DNA of 64,000 bases from Pseudomonadota bacterium (GCA_023451825.1 JAEXYA010000072.1:1-64000), one strand, 5' to 3'; shown: positions 54,850-63,905, counted from the stretch's first letter. Notes: a model not told the origin generated them from the letters alone. Numbers and translations: made by a program.

Positions 54850-55848
54850 ATGACGCGGTGGCGGCCAATCGGTCCACCGCTGGGGATTCTGCTGGCGATG
54901 TGGACTTCGCAATCTGCGATCGCCGGAGATCTGATCATGCCCGTGGCGTGCGATATCGGTCGCACCTGCGTCATTCAGAACTACGTCGATATCGACGACG
55001 GTCCCTCGGCCAGGGATTATATGTGCGGAACACTGACCTATGACAAACACAACGGCGTGGATTTCCGGATCATCTCGCAAGGGACCGAGCGAATCCCGGT
55101 TCACGTCGTCGCGGCTGCCGATGGCAAGGTGTTGAGACTTCGGGATGGCGTTGCAGATCAGCCCGTAAAAGGTGACAGCCGCGAAGCGATTGCGGGAAAT
55201 GAATGCGGCAATGGCGTCGTGGTCGGACATTACGGCGACCGCGAAACCCAATATTGTCACCTGGCCAAGGGAAGTATCGCGGTCAGGCCCGGCAATGTCG
55301 TTCGCGCTGGCGATATGCTGGGCGCAGTCGGCATGTCGGGCCTGACCGAATATCCGCATTTGCACTTCATCGTTCGGAAGGGCGGAAAAGTCATCGATCC
55401 CTTCGGGAGCAGCGCGCCCCCCGGGAATTGCGCCGTCCCTCCTGAGAGTGAGTGGACGGACGATGTCCGAAAGCGCCTGACCTATACTCCACGTGTCGTC
55501 ATCAACGCGGGATTCTCCACGGTTGCGATGACAAATGATATGATCGAAGCCGGTGTCGATGCGCAGCACCGGCCGGAAACGACAGCGGAAGCGCTCGTCG
55601 CCTATGTCCGCGCCATCGGACTTAAAACGGGTGATGAGCAGTCATTGGTGCTTCGCGATCCGGACGGACGGGTTGTCGCGGAGAACCGCCCGAAGGCGCT
55701 CCTGCGAAATCAGGCCCAAACGGCGCTGTTCATCGGAAAGAAACGATCCGCGGCTTCTTGGCCGGGCGGCAAGTACTCCGCAACATACGTCGTCAGAAAT
55801 CGTAATGAACTCGTTCTACATCGCGTATTCGACCTCGACCTGAGGTAG
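54850..55848 (+). CDS. Secreted M23-type peptidoglycan endopeptidase
   Basis: A 332-residue exported protein: leader LGILLAMWTSQSAIAG, then an LytM/M23 domain with HxxxD in YDKHNGVDFR (H67, D71) and HxH in YPHLHF (H170, H172), plus H137 in TQYCHL. The zinc site is therefore complete and the enzyme should cleave peptide cross-links of peptidoglycan. The last 130 residues form a separate beta-rich domain. A role in opening the wall for the type I secretion apparatus or its cargo is possible. The start lacks a strong ribosome site. Confidence 0.85.
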   Translation: MTRWRPIGPPLGILLAMWTSQSAIAGDLIMPVACDIGRTCVIQNYVDIDDGPSARDYMCGTLTYDKHNGVDFRIISQGTERIPVHVVAAADGKVLRLRDGVADQPVKGDSREAIAGNECGNGVVVGHYGDRETQYCHLAKGSIAVRPGNVVRAGDMLGAVGMSGLTEYPHLHFIVRKGGKVIDPFGSSAPPGNCAVPPESEWTDDVRKRLTYTPRVVINAGFSTVAMTNDMIEAGVDAQHRPETTAEALVAYVRAIGLKTGDEQSLVLRDPDGRVVAENRPKALLRNQAQTALFIGKKRSAASWPGGKYSATYVVRNRNELVLHRVFDLDLR

Positions 55849-55882
55849 CGACGGCGGCGGAGCGAGCACTTTGATGCGGCAA

Positions 55883-55908
55883 TGTCCGCTTTGCGGCAGG
55901 AGCGGACA
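55883..55908. repeat. Dispersed hairpin repeat, copy 6
   Basis: TGTCCGCT and AGCGGACA pair perfectly around TTGCGGCAGG; the loop has one change from the common TTGCGCCA. It lies 34 bases after the M23 gene. Confidence 0.6.
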
Positions 55909-56308
55909 CACCTTTCGTGATAAACACCTCGCTTCAACACTGCTCGTCTCCCTGCAACGGCTAGTCGATAGCAGCTACAGCCTGCGCCGTTCGCCCTCGT
56001 TCAGAAGCTCTTTCTCCTAAGTGGTCAGCTCGCCATGCTCGAGAACGTTCTCATTCATCGGTGTTTCGCCAAGTTGCACCTGCCCGCCCTGTTGCGCCAA
56101 GGCGCTGGCGATGAACCATGCCGATTGGCGTGGGTCTCAACAGATCGCATCGGATGCCCCACCACTAATTGCGTTAGTTGTTGACGTTGGCGCGAAGCTT
56201 TGGAGTGACGGAAAGCGATCCGAACACCGTCGCAAATCGAGCAAGGCGGTGGGTCACCGAGGGCGCGGCCGGTTGACGATCTCGGTGATGCAACCTGACG
56301 CCTAAAAT
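55909..56308. other. Intergenic region before the tRNA-Gln island
   Basis: About 400 bases in which no frame looks like a protein on either strand. It may contain decayed genes, but nothing is recognisable. Confidence 0.35.
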
Positions 56309-56393
56309 CCCGATCCATTCAGAAGGTAAGGAATTCTACATTCAGAATGATTTTTTACCGATGAATAAGCGTTTGATTAAATTTCACTAATCA

Positions 56394-56439
56394 GGCTGGG
56401 GCGGGAGGGATCGAACCTCCGCATGGGGGAATCAAAATC
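56394..56439 (-). repeat. Distal att-like copy of the tRNA-Gln 3' half
   Basis: These 46 bases are identical to 57998-58043, the part of tRNA-Gln from the anticodon loop to the first CC of its CCA end. The 5' half of the tRNA is missing, so it is not a gene. The flank at 56315-56393 also resembles the flank of the real tRNA at 57915-57997, less closely. Together the two copies bound a 1.6-kb insert. Confidence 0.75.
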
Positions 56440-56552
56440 AGCTTGTTTTCCTAAGGATTTCAACGCGCATTCTGAAAGATTGCCAGCTTTCGCCCCTATA
56501 TGCTTCAACAGGTTAAATGGCGTTTCAGAACGTAGTGAGCGTAGTTCTGAGA

Positions 56553-57602
56553 TTATTTAATCCATATTTCGAGAGGAGCGTCGAGAGCGAATACTCGCTT
56601 GCAATTCGCATGAGCGATAGCGATTCCGACGGAATTCAAGATTAGCGATTTCAGTCCGGTCGTGTCCCATTTCTCCTTGAGAGCCGAAAAACCCGGAGCT
56701 TGCTTCTCCATTTCGATCGCGAATGCCTCGTGAGTGATCTGTTCGGTTTGGGCGAGGTTCACTAGTTCATCCACTGATGGTCCGGCAGGAAGCAATCGCG
56801 GAAGAAAATGATCCAATACGGCGCGGGGCACGCGAAACATGAAGCGCTCACTATTGAGCCAGTGAGGCTCGATCCACCCATTCAAGGTGTCTGCTTTGTC
56901 TGCGGGTAGAAGCGTACAAAGCTGTTCTCTCGTGAAGCCTGCTGAAAAGGATAGAGGGTGCTGTTGCTTAAGTGCATCAATCAAATTAGGTGCGGTCAGA
57001 TGATCTAAATAGCCACATCCTTGACTTTGAATGTGCAGAAAGCTTGAGAATTCGTCGGCGAGATCACCGACGAATTTGAGATGTGCTGAACTTATCCAGA
57101 CCGCTAGAGTAGCGATATTGTACACCCCAGGACTTGTCGTCGATCGCACGAGAAACGCAACCGACATTCCGGCCAGTTCCTCGGCTGTCAAGTTACCTAC
57201 TCGTAGGATCGCATCGTTGAGTGTTAGCGCAGCGCGACCTCGCTTCGGCTCCTGCGAGCGTCGGGCAATTAGATCAACCAAGGTCTCTCCAATGTTTTGA
57301 TCGTCAGCCCTGACAAACTGCTCCTGTGCCTTGCCCAACATGGCTATAAAATCCGGCTGCTTGAAAGCTTCTCGATCGGCTTGTTTCTCGTCTACAAATT
57401 TCTCAAGTACCTTCTGCTCAAATTCAGCAATGCGACTATTCGCAACAGCGAGAGCTTCGTCCCGAAAAACGCTAACATGAGCAGACAGCGCGGAAAGTAT
57501 TTCTCCCATCTGCTGAATAGTTATGCCGTTGTTGACGGTGACGTCGCGACCGGCTTGGTAGGCTTCTGCCCCTTCTGCCACTCTTTGATGCTGATCTGTC
57601 AA
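56553..57602 (-). CDS. Island cargo protein 1, LPO_1073/Vpar_1526-like, QAGRD motif
   Basis: A 349-residue soluble protein. Near its N-terminus stands YQAGRDVTVNNG, then a helical stretch with heptad-like spacing (residues about 40-90), followed by FVRADDQNIGETLVDLIARRSQEPKRGRAALTLNDAILRVGNLTAEELAGMSVAFLVR. The overall pattern recalls the uncharacterised LPO_1073/Vpar_1526 family; this naming is from memory and not certain. The TTG start at 57602 overlaps the TGA of the upstream small gene, so translation is coupled. GC content and codon choice are lower than in neighbours, which fits transfer. No enzyme motif is visible. Confidence 0.6.
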   Translation of the reverse strand: MTDQHQRVAEGAEAYQAGRDVTVNNGITIQQMGEILSALSAHVSVFRDEALAVANSRIAEFEQKVLEKFVDEKQADREAFKQPDFIAMLGKAQEQFVRADDQNIGETLVDLIARRSQEPKRGRAALTLNDAILRVGNLTAEELAGMSVAFLVRSTTSPGVYNIATLAVWISSAHLKFVGDLADEFSSFLHIQSQGCGYLDHLTAPNLIDALKQQHPLSFSAGFTREQLCTLLPADKADTLNGWIEPHWLNSERFMFRVPRAVLDHFLPRLLPAGPSVDELVNLAQTEQITHEAFAIEMEKQAPGFSALKEKWDTTGLKSLILNSVGIAIAHANCKRVFALDAPLEIWIK

Positions 57603-57766
57603 AGCTTGGTATCTCGCCCTGACTGGATAGCAGTGCCGCCGCGATCCACCTTTTGAATCTGCGAACGAGACCCTCGGCTCTTTTTTATTACTTTCGTGCT
57701 GCCCCAGACAGCTAGCAAAACGCTAATGATGATGCCTGCAATCGCAAGGCCGGTATCAACAGTCAT
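57599..57766 (-). CDS. Island cargo protein 2, small membrane protein with QSGRD motif
   Basis: A 55-residue protein: a membrane helix at about residues 5-22 (TGLAIAGIIISVLLAVWG), a basic stretch (KVIKKSRGSRSQIQK), and an end GGTAIQSGRDTKL. The Q-x-GRD piece at the end repeats the motif found near the N-terminus of the partner protein, whose start codon overlaps this stop. An upstream ATG at 57814 would add 16 residues. The pair looks like a membrane anchor and its soluble partner. Function unknown. Confidence 0.5.
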   Translation of the reverse strand: MTVDTGLAIAGIIISVLLAVWGSTKVIKKSRGSRSQIQKVDRGGTAIQSGRDTKL

Positions 57767-57996
57767 CTGGTTCAAAGCCCTCGCATCAACTGAACTATCG
57801 CTCAGGAGAATCAACCACCGATATAACTATACATCGAACCACGACTCCTGTGGGCAGCCGAACATGCCGCTGGTTGAAGCCGGATCAAACGCAATGTGGT
57901 TTCTTAGATCCCCGATCTATTCAGAAGGCAGGGGACTCAACATTCAGAATGAGATTTGTCGCCGCGAGACAAGCTTTTGATTTTGCTGTGCTATTC

Positions 57997-58071
57997 TGGC
58001 TGGGGCGGGAGGGATCGAACCTCCGCATGGGGGAATCAAAATCCCCTGCCTTACCGCTTGGCTACGCCCCA
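57997..58071 (-). tRNA. trnQ: tRNA-Gln (anticodon TTG)
   Basis: On the minus strand the cloverleaf is complete: acceptor TGGGGCG/CGCCCCA, D arm GCC...GGC, anticodon stem GGGGA/TCCCC with loop TTTTGAT (anticodon TTG, reads CAA), T arm GGAGG TTCGATC CCTCC, discriminator G and encoded CCA. Its 3' half is duplicated 1.6 kb away. Confidence 0.95.
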
Positions 58072-58321
58072 ACGGCCAAAGCGCTGATGGCGCGGGCCAG
58101 GCCCGCAGCGCGCTTCGACTCCGCCGGTCTATAGAGAGACCTGCACGATTTCAACCACCTGACAGCAATGTTCCACGCCTCCCCGGCGCTTTTCCGGCCC
58201 GCTGATGGCGGAGCGGAGGCGGCTGGAATGCACCCTTTGGCGTGTTGAGGGCGGTCTCAAATCGTGGGATGACGGCTGAAAGCTGAAAAGTGTACCCAAA
58301 GATTGCCTGGGAGCGAATGCC

Positions 58322-60097
58322 ATGACCTACCGCGCGCCGATCAACGACATGCTGCTGGCCCTCAATCACGGCGCCGGGCTGCAGGCCGCCCTCAAGGCCG
58401 GCCATTATGGTGATTTCGACGCCGACATGACCGCCCAGGTGCTGGAAGAGGCCGGCCGTTTCGCCAGCGACGTGCTGGCGCCGCTGAACCGGGTCGGCGA
58501 CCAGAAGGGCATCCAGCTCGCCGACAAGAAGGTCACGACCGCGCCGGGCTGGCCGGATGCCTATAAGCGCTGGACCGAGGCCGGCTGGAACGGCGTGTCA
58601 GGCCCCGAGGCATTCGGTGGCCAGGGCCTGCCGCTGGCCATCAACGCCGCCTGCACCGAGATCTGGGCCTCGTCGAATATGGCGTTCGGGCTCTGCCCGC
58701 TGCTGACGCTTTCGGCGATCGAGGCACTCGATGCCCATGGCAGCGACGAGCTGAAGAAGATCTATCTGGAAAAGCTCGTGACCGGCGAATGGACCGGCAC
58801 CATGCAACTCACCGAGCCGCAGGCCGGCTCCGATGTCGGCGCGCTGCGCTCGCGTGCCGAGCGTCAGGCCGACGGCAGCTATCGCGTGTTCGGCACCAAG
58901 ATCTTCATCACTTATGGCGACCACGACATGACCGATAACATCGTGCATTTCGTGCTTGCGCGATTGCCCGATGCCCCCGCCGGCACCAAGGGCATTTCGC
59001 TGTTCCTGATCCCGAAATTCCTCGTCAATGACGACGGCTCGCTGGGCGAGCGCAACGACATCTATGCCTCCGGCGTCGAGCACAAGCTCGGCATGCATGC
59101 CTCGCCGACCTGCACCATGACCATGGGCGATGCAGGCGGCGCCATCGGCTATCTGATCGGCGAGGAAAATCGCGGCATGCTGTGCATGTTCACGATGATG
59201 AACCAAGCCCGCCTCGGCGTCGGCCTCGAAGGCGTCGGCATCGCCGACCGCGCCTATCAGCAAGCGCTCGCCTTCGCGCAGGAGCGGAAGCAGGGCCGCG
59301 CTATCGGCAGCAAGACAGATGGCATGGACCCGATCATGGTGCATCCCGATGTCAAGCGCATGCTGATGCAGATGCGCTCACTCACCGCCGCGGCACGCAC
59401 CATCTGTTACGCCACCGCCGTCGCGCTCGACGTTGCGGCTCGCTCGACCGATGCAGAGACGCGCACCAAGGCCGCGGCCCGCGGTGCGCTGCTGACGCCG
59501 ATCGCCAAGGCCTTCTCCACCGATATCGGCAATGAAGTGACCTCGCTCGGCGTGCAGATCCATGGCGGTATGGGCTTCATCGAGGAGACCGGCGCCGCGC
59601 AGCATTATCGCGATGCGCGCATCACCGCGATCTATGAAGGCACCAACGGCATCCAGTCCATCGATCTGGTGACGCGCAAGCTGGCGGCATCGGGCGGCGC
59701 TTCGGTCTGGGCGCTGCTCGATGAATTGAACGGCATCGTCGCCCGCGTCGAGGGATCGAATGATCCGGCCTTCGGCACCACCGGCGTAAAGCTGCGCGAT
59801 GCCCTCGGCGCGCTGGAGCGATCCAGCAAATGGCTGCTGGAGAAAATGGCGTCCGCGCCGAATGACGCGCTCGCCGGTGCTACGCCGTATATGCGCTTGT
59901 TTGCCTCGGCGCTGGGCGGCTGCATGCTGGCGAACGAAGCGCTGGCCGCGCGCGAGGGCGACAGCGATTCCGCGCGCTATGTTTCGGTCGCGCGCTTCTT
60001 CGCCGAAAATGTCGCGGTGCAGGCCGGCGCGTTGGAACGCACGGTGATGGATGCAGCCGAAGCCGTGATGGCCGCCGACGCCGCCTTGCTCGTCTGA
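58322..60097 (+). CDS. Acyl-CoA dehydrogenase, DmdC-like long form
   Basis: Flavin-dependent oxidation of an acyl-CoA to its enoyl-CoA. At 591 residues it is longer than classical enzymes because of an extra C-terminal domain, as in DmdC (3-methylmercaptopropionyl-CoA dehydrogenase) and related fatty acyl enzymes. Motifs: MQLTEPQAGSDVGALRSRAER (FAD and substrate binding), GVQIHGGMGFIEETGAAQHYRDARITAIYEGTNGIQSIDLV (FAD site and the segment holding the catalytic base). ATG 58322 begins MTYRAPINDMLLALNH, usual for this subgroup. An enoyl-CoA hydratase follows on the same strand, so the two may give two consecutive beta-oxidation steps. The exact acyl chain is unknown. Confidence 0.92.
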   Translation: MTYRAPINDMLLALNHGAGLQAALKAGHYGDFDADMTAQVLEEAGRFASDVLAPLNRVGDQKGIQLADKKVTTAPGWPDAYKRWTEAGWNGVSGPEAFGGQGLPLAINAACTEIWASSNMAFGLCPLLTLSAIEALDAHGSDELKKIYLEKLVTGEWTGTMQLTEPQAGSDVGALRSRAERQADGSYRVFGTKIFITYGDHDMTDNIVHFVLARLPDAPAGTKGISLFLIPKFLVNDDGSLGERNDIYASGVEHKLGMHASPTCTMTMGDAGGAIGYLIGEENRGMLCMFTMMNQARLGVGLEGVGIADRAYQQALAFAQERKQGRAIGSKTDGMDPIMVHPDVKRMLMQMRSLTAAARTICYATAVALDVAARSTDAETRTKAAARGALLTPIAKAFSTDIGNEVTSLGVQIHGGMGFIEETGAAQHYRDARITAIYEGTNGIQSIDLVTRKLAASGGASVWALLDELNGIVARVEGSNDPAFGTTGVKLRDALGALERSSKWLLEKMASAPNDALAGATPYMRLFASALGGCMLANEALAAREGDSDSARYVSVARFFAENVAVQAGALERTVMDAAEAVMAADAALLV

Positions 60098-60201
60098 GCG
60101 GTAAAGATATCCAACTATGCGCCGGGTCGGATTGATGTAACATCCGCCCGGTAAGACGTATGCGCGCAGTGCCGCGCGCATGATGACGAATGGGGCGAGA
60201 C

Positions 60202-60966
60202 ATGACCGAGCATCTGATAGTGACCGACGAAGACGCGACCCGCGTCATCACGCTGCGGCGGCCTGAGAAAAAGAATGCACTTACCCAGGACATGTATCAC
60301 GCCATGTCCGACGCCATCGACACGGCGCAAAACAATCCAGACATCCGCTGCTTCATCATCACCGGCGGCTCCGGTGTGTTCACCGCCGGCAACGATCTGC
60401 AGGATTTCCTGAAAGACGGCACAGACAGCCGCTCGGCAGATTTCCGCGCCTCCAATGCGCTCAAGTTTCTCCATTCCCTCGCCCATAACACCAAGCCGAT
60501 CATTGCGGCCGTGGACGGCATCGCCATCGGCATCGGCACAACGATGCTGTTCCATTGCGACTATGTGCTGGCCTCTACCACCGCGACCTTCACCACGCCC
60601 TTCATCCATCTCGGCCTGGTGCCGGAAGGCGCATCCAGCCTGCTGTTTCCGCGCACCATGGGGCATCAACGTGCTTTCGCCACATTGGTGATGGGCCGCA
60701 CCATGCATGCCGAAGACGCGCGCACCGCGGGCTTCGTCAATGAGGTGGTCGCTCCCGGCCATACCGAAGTGGAAGCCCGCAAGGTTGCACGCGAGATCTG
60801 CGCGCTGCCGGCCGAAGCTGTGGCCATCTCGCGAAAACTGCTCAAGCTGCCACCGGAAGATCTCACCCGCCGCATCGATCAGGAAAGCCACCTCTTCGGT
60901 GAGCGTATGAAGTCTCAGGAGGCGGTTGCGGCGTTTCAGGCATTCTTCGCAAGGAAAAAGAGCTGA
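60202..60966 (+). CDS. Enoyl-CoA hydratase/isomerase family protein
   Basis: A 254-residue crotonase. The oxyanion-hole segments are present (FTAGNDLQDFL and GIAIGIGTTMLFHCDYVLAS). The hydratase glutamates: LGLVPEGASSLLFPR has one Glu at the second catalytic place, whereas the first is replaced, so isomerase-like or other crotonase chemistry is possible. ATG 60202 is preceded by GGCGAG; ATG 60190 is an alternative. Downstream of the acyl-CoA dehydrogenase by about 100 bases. Confidence 0.9.
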   Translation: MTEHLIVTDEDATRVITLRRPEKKNALTQDMYHAMSDAIDTAQNNPDIRCFIITGGSGVFTAGNDLQDFLKDGTDSRSADFRASNALKFLHSLAHNTKPIIAAVDGIAIGIGTTMLFHCDYVLASTTATFTTPFIHLGLVPEGASSLLFPRTMGHQRAFATLVMGRTMHAEDARTAGFVNEVVAPGHTEVEARKVAREICALPAEAVAISRKLLKLPPEDLTRRIDQESHLFGERMKSQEAVAAFQAFFARKKS

Positions 60967-60976
60967 GCGCCGGCCT

Positions 60977-61006
60977 AACCTCCCCCGCACTGCGCGGGGA
61001 GAGGTT
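60977..61006. repeat. Dispersed hairpin repeat of the CTCTCCCC type
   Basis: AACCTCCCCCGC and GCGGGGAGAGGTT pair with one bulge, followed by GGCGGGTGAGGGGCAT. It is the same repeat as that found inside the ABC ATPase gene at 29924. Confidence 0.6.
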
Positions 61007-61108
61007 GCCGTGTCTTCGCGGCGGGTGAGGGGCATGCCGCGTCCTCACAATTCGCACACGCTCTCGTGTCGCGACAGCGTCAAATCGATGGCGCAATGAT
61101 CGTTGCAA

Positions 61109-62884
61109 ATGATCCGATCCGAGAAAGCTGCCCTTTTGCCGACCTTGTGCCCTGCCCCTCACCCGCCCGGCTTCGCCACGCTGCGCCGGTCGAGCTCGCC
61201 CCGCGAAACGCGGGGAGAGGTTACGCGCGCCATCTTGGTTGCGGCGATTGGCGCTTTCCTGCTGAACGCAGCTGCATCATACGCCCAGACGCCTCCCGCC
61301 CCGGTCGATGTCACGCTGCTCGCGATCAACGACTTTCATGGCAATCTCCGCCCTGCGCCGGGCGGGATCACCATCGACGATCCCGCCGACAAGACAAAGA
61401 AGATCACCGTGCCTGCCGGGGGCGCCGAGCATATGGCGACGCTGGTCAAGCAATTGCGCGCCGGGAAGAAGAACACGGCCTTCGTCGCCGCCGGTGACCT
61501 GATCGGCGCCAGTCCATTTCTCTCCGCACTCTTTCATGACGAGCCCACCATCGAGGCGCTTTCGATGATGGGGCTGGAGATCGCCTCGGTCGGCAACCAC
61601 GAATTCGACGAAGGACGCGATGAATTGCTGCGCATGCAGCATGGCGGCTGTCATCCCGTCGATGGCTGTAGGGGACCGCATCCCTTTGCCGGCGCGACGT
61701 TCCGCTATCTTGCAGCAAGCACCATCGACACCAAATCGGGCCTGCCGCTATTGCCGGCCTATGAGATCCGGACGTTCGAGAATATCCCGGTCGCCTTCAT
61801 TGGTTTGACGCTGAAAGGCACGCCAAATCTCGTCGCACCGCCCGGAATCGCCGGTCTCGAATTCCGCGACGAAGCCGAGACCGTCAATGCCCTTGTGCCC
61901 GAACTCAAGGCCAAAGGTGTCGAGGCCATCGTCGTCTTGATCCATGAAGGCGGCTTTCCCACCGGCGGCTACAACGAATGCCCGGGCATTTCCGGCCCGA
62001 TCGTCGAGATCGTCAAGAAGTTCGACAAGGCCGTGGATGTCGTCGTCAGCGGTCACACCCATCGCGCCTATACTTGCGAGATCGATGGCCGCCTCGTCAC
62101 CTCCGGCGACAAATATGGCACCCTCATCACCACGATCGATCTCAAGCTCGACCCAGCCACGCGCGATATCACCAGCGCCAAGGCTGACAATGTCGTCGTG
62201 CACACATCCCTGCCCGCAGATCCCGCACAGACGGCACTGCTCGCGGCCTATGACAAAGTCGCCGCGCCGATTGCCGCACGACCAGCAGGTGTCATCACCG
62301 AAACCCTGTCGCGAATGCCGAACATGCAGACGGGCCAAAGTCCGCTTGGCAACGTCGTCGCCGACGCGCATCTCGCGGCGACGTCCGCCGACGATCGCGG
62401 ACGCGCCGTTATCGCTTTCACCAATCCCGGCGGCATTCGCGGTGACATCATCAAGAAGCCCGACGCCGACGTCTCCTATGGCGATGTCTTTGCAGCGCAG
62501 CCGTTCCGCAATCAGCTGGTGACACTGACGCTGACAGGCGCGGACATCAAGGCGATGCTGGAGCAGCAGTGGCGCGATCCAAAGCGCCCACGCATCCTGC
62601 AAGTCTCAAAGGGCTTCAGCTATACCTGGGACAATGCCGGCAGCGATGGCAATCGGATTGTCGCGGGCAGCATGACGCTGCGCGGGCATAAGATCGAGCC
62701 TGCGGTCTCGTATCGCGTCACGGTCAATAACTTCCTCGCCGTCGGTGGCGACGGCTTTACAGCGCTGAAGAGCGGCAAGGATGCCGTGATCGGCGTGTAT
62801 GACGTCGATGCACTGAGCACCTATCTGCGCAGCAACAGCCCGGTGTCGCCGGGACCGCTGGATCGCATTTCGAGGGTGAACTGA
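61109..62884 (+). CDS. 5'-nucleotidase-type metallophosphatase with altered start region
   Basis: Periplasmic UshA-like hydrolase of nucleotides. The metallophosphatase domain has LLAINDFHGNL, FVAAGDLIGAS, SVGNHEFDEG and the GHTH motif VVSGHTHRAYTCE; the C-terminal 5'-nucleotidase domain has SPLGNVVADAHLAA and TNPGGIRGDI. The N-terminus is unusual. The leader core RAILVAAIGAFLLNAAASYAQ is fine, but the DNA just before it (61145-61222) is a dispersed repeat with the CCCCGCG/CGCGGGG hairpin. The start could be ATG 61109, giving 591 residues with a repeat-encoded N-terminus, or TTG 61235 right before the leader. Confidence 0.85.
   Translation: MIRSEKAALLPTLCPAPHPPGFATLRRSSSPRETRGEVTRAILVAAIGAFLLNAAASYAQTPPAPVDVTLLAINDFHGNLRPAPGGITIDDPADKTKKITVPAGGAEHMATLVKQLRAGKKNTAFVAAGDLIGASPFLSALFHDEPTIEALSMMGLEIASVGNHEFDEGRDELLRMQHGGCHPVDGCRGPHPFAGATFRYLAASTIDTKSGLPLLPAYEIRTFENIPVAFIGLTLKGTPNLVAPPGIAGLEFRDEAETVNALVPELKAKGVEAIVVLIHEGGFPTGGYNECPGISGPIVEIVKKFDKAVDVVVSGHTHRAYTCEIDGRLVTSGDKYGTLITTIDLKLDPATRDITSAKADNVVVHTSLPADPAQTALLAAYDKVAAPIAARPAGVITETLSRMPNMQTGQSPLGNVVADAHLAATSADDRGRAVIAFTNPGGIRGDIIKKPDADVSYGDVFAAQPFRNQLVTLTLTGADIKAMLEQQWRDPKRPRILQVSKGFSYTWDNAGSDGNRIVAGSMTLRGHKIEPAVSYRVTVNNFLAVGGDGFTALKSGKDAVIGVYDVDALSTYLRSNSPVSPGPLDRISRVN
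61145..61222. repeat. Dispersed repeat at the start of the 5'-nucleotidase gene
   Basis: CCCTGCCCCTCACCCG at the left, and CCCCGCGAAACGCGGGGAGA at the right, match the repeat seen at 29830-29950 and 60977-61040. It overlaps the region in which the start codon must lie. Confidence 0.6.
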
Positions 62885-62903
62885 CCGTCCTTCGCAGCAC
62901 GCG

Positions 62904-63905
62904 TTAACGCGCCGCTTGCTTGCCATCGATAAAGCTCACCTCGACGCCCTTTTGCACGGACGACGCGATCCGTTCAGCGTCCCAATTGGTAAGGCGTACG
63001 CAACCGTGGCTATCGCTTTTGCTGACGCGCGAGGGATCGGATGTCCCATGGATGCCGTAGCTTTTCTCTGACAAGCCGATCCACATGGCCCCGACCGGAT
63101 TGTTAGGACCGCCAGCAATCGTAAAGGGCTTGTTGCTCTCGACGCCCTTGAATTTGTATTTGGGATCGTAGCGATAGACCGGATTGGCGTGGATCGACGT
63201 CACCTTGAGCACGCCTGACGGTGTCGGCTTCTCCTCGCTGCCGACACTGGCCGGATAGAACGCAAGCAATGCACCATCCTTGCCGAAGGCCTTCACGGTC
63301 TGACGCATTTTATCGACCTCGAGCCGCGCAGCTTTTTCGGGCTTCCGATCAGACAATTTGACGACCGTGATGGTCTCGCCAGCCTTCTCGAACGTTGTTT
63401 TCGGATTGAGCGCCTCGAGAAGATCCTGGCTCATATGAAAGCGTTCGGCGATCGCTTCTTCGACACTGGTGAAGCTGAGTTTCTTCAGCGACTTCATGGC
63501 CTCCATCTTCACCGGCAGTTTGTCGATGAAGGGACCGGCGACGTCTTTTTCGGTCAACGTGTAGTCCGTGAGGATGGGCTCGCTGGACGAGGCCTGCAGC
63601 TTGTCCCAGACCTCGGCCGTGAGAACCTTGGTGGACGGCAGGCCGTTTGCTTCGGCAAAGGCAACGAGCGCCTTTTCGACATTTTCACCGAACAGGCCGT
63701 CGATTTCGCCCGGCGAGAAGTGGATACGATCGAGCAAGACTTGAATCTTGACCGCAAGCGGATGCTCCTTGGCGTCCGATGGAAGCTTTCCAGTGAAACG
63801 CGCCGCATTGATCGTGTCAGGCGCGAGGGCCTTCTTGTCGTCCTTTGCTACCGCGGATGTACCCGCAAGCACCACCAGAGCGATAGCAATCAATGACGTG
63901 CGCAT
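62904..63905 (-). CDS. L,D-transpeptidase (YkuD type) with peptidoglycan-binding domain
   Basis: A 333-residue exported enzyme that makes or remodels 3-3 cross-links, or anchors proteins in peptidoglycan. The leader is MRTSLIAIALVVLAGTSAVA; ATG 63905 is preferred to ATG 63935 because it opens directly with the leader. A peptidoglycan-binding-like domain is at about residues 48-90 (VKIQVLLDRIHFSPGEIDGLFGENVEKAL). The YkuD catalytic site is intact: YGIHGTSDPSRV and SDSHGCVRLTNWDA with the nucleophilic Cys. It is convergent with the 5'-nucleotidase gene, 19 bases apart. Confidence 0.92.
   Translation of the reverse strand: MRTSLIAIALVVLAGTSAVAKDDKKALAPDTINAARFTGKLPSDAKEHPLAVKIQVLLDRIHFSPGEIDGLFGENVEKALVAFAEANGLPSTKVLTAEVWDKLQASSSEPILTDYTLTEKDVAGPFIDKLPVKMEAMKSLKKLSFTSVEEAIAERFHMSQDLLEALNPKTTFEKAGETITVVKLSDRKPEKAARLEVDKMRQTVKAFGKDGALLAFYPASVGSEEKPTPSGVLKVTSIHANPVYRYDPKYKFKGVESNKPFTIAGGPNNPVGAMWIGLSEKSYGIHGTSDPSRVSKSDSHGCVRLTNWDAERIASSVQKGVEVSFIDGKQAAR

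Noticed and set aside
56021..56305. Short frames in the region before the island
   Set aside because: No ribosome site, odd composition and no partner frame; possibly decayed sequence.
56394..56439. A second tRNA-Gln gene
   Set aside because: The 5' half of the cloverleaf is missing; only the 3' half is repeated.
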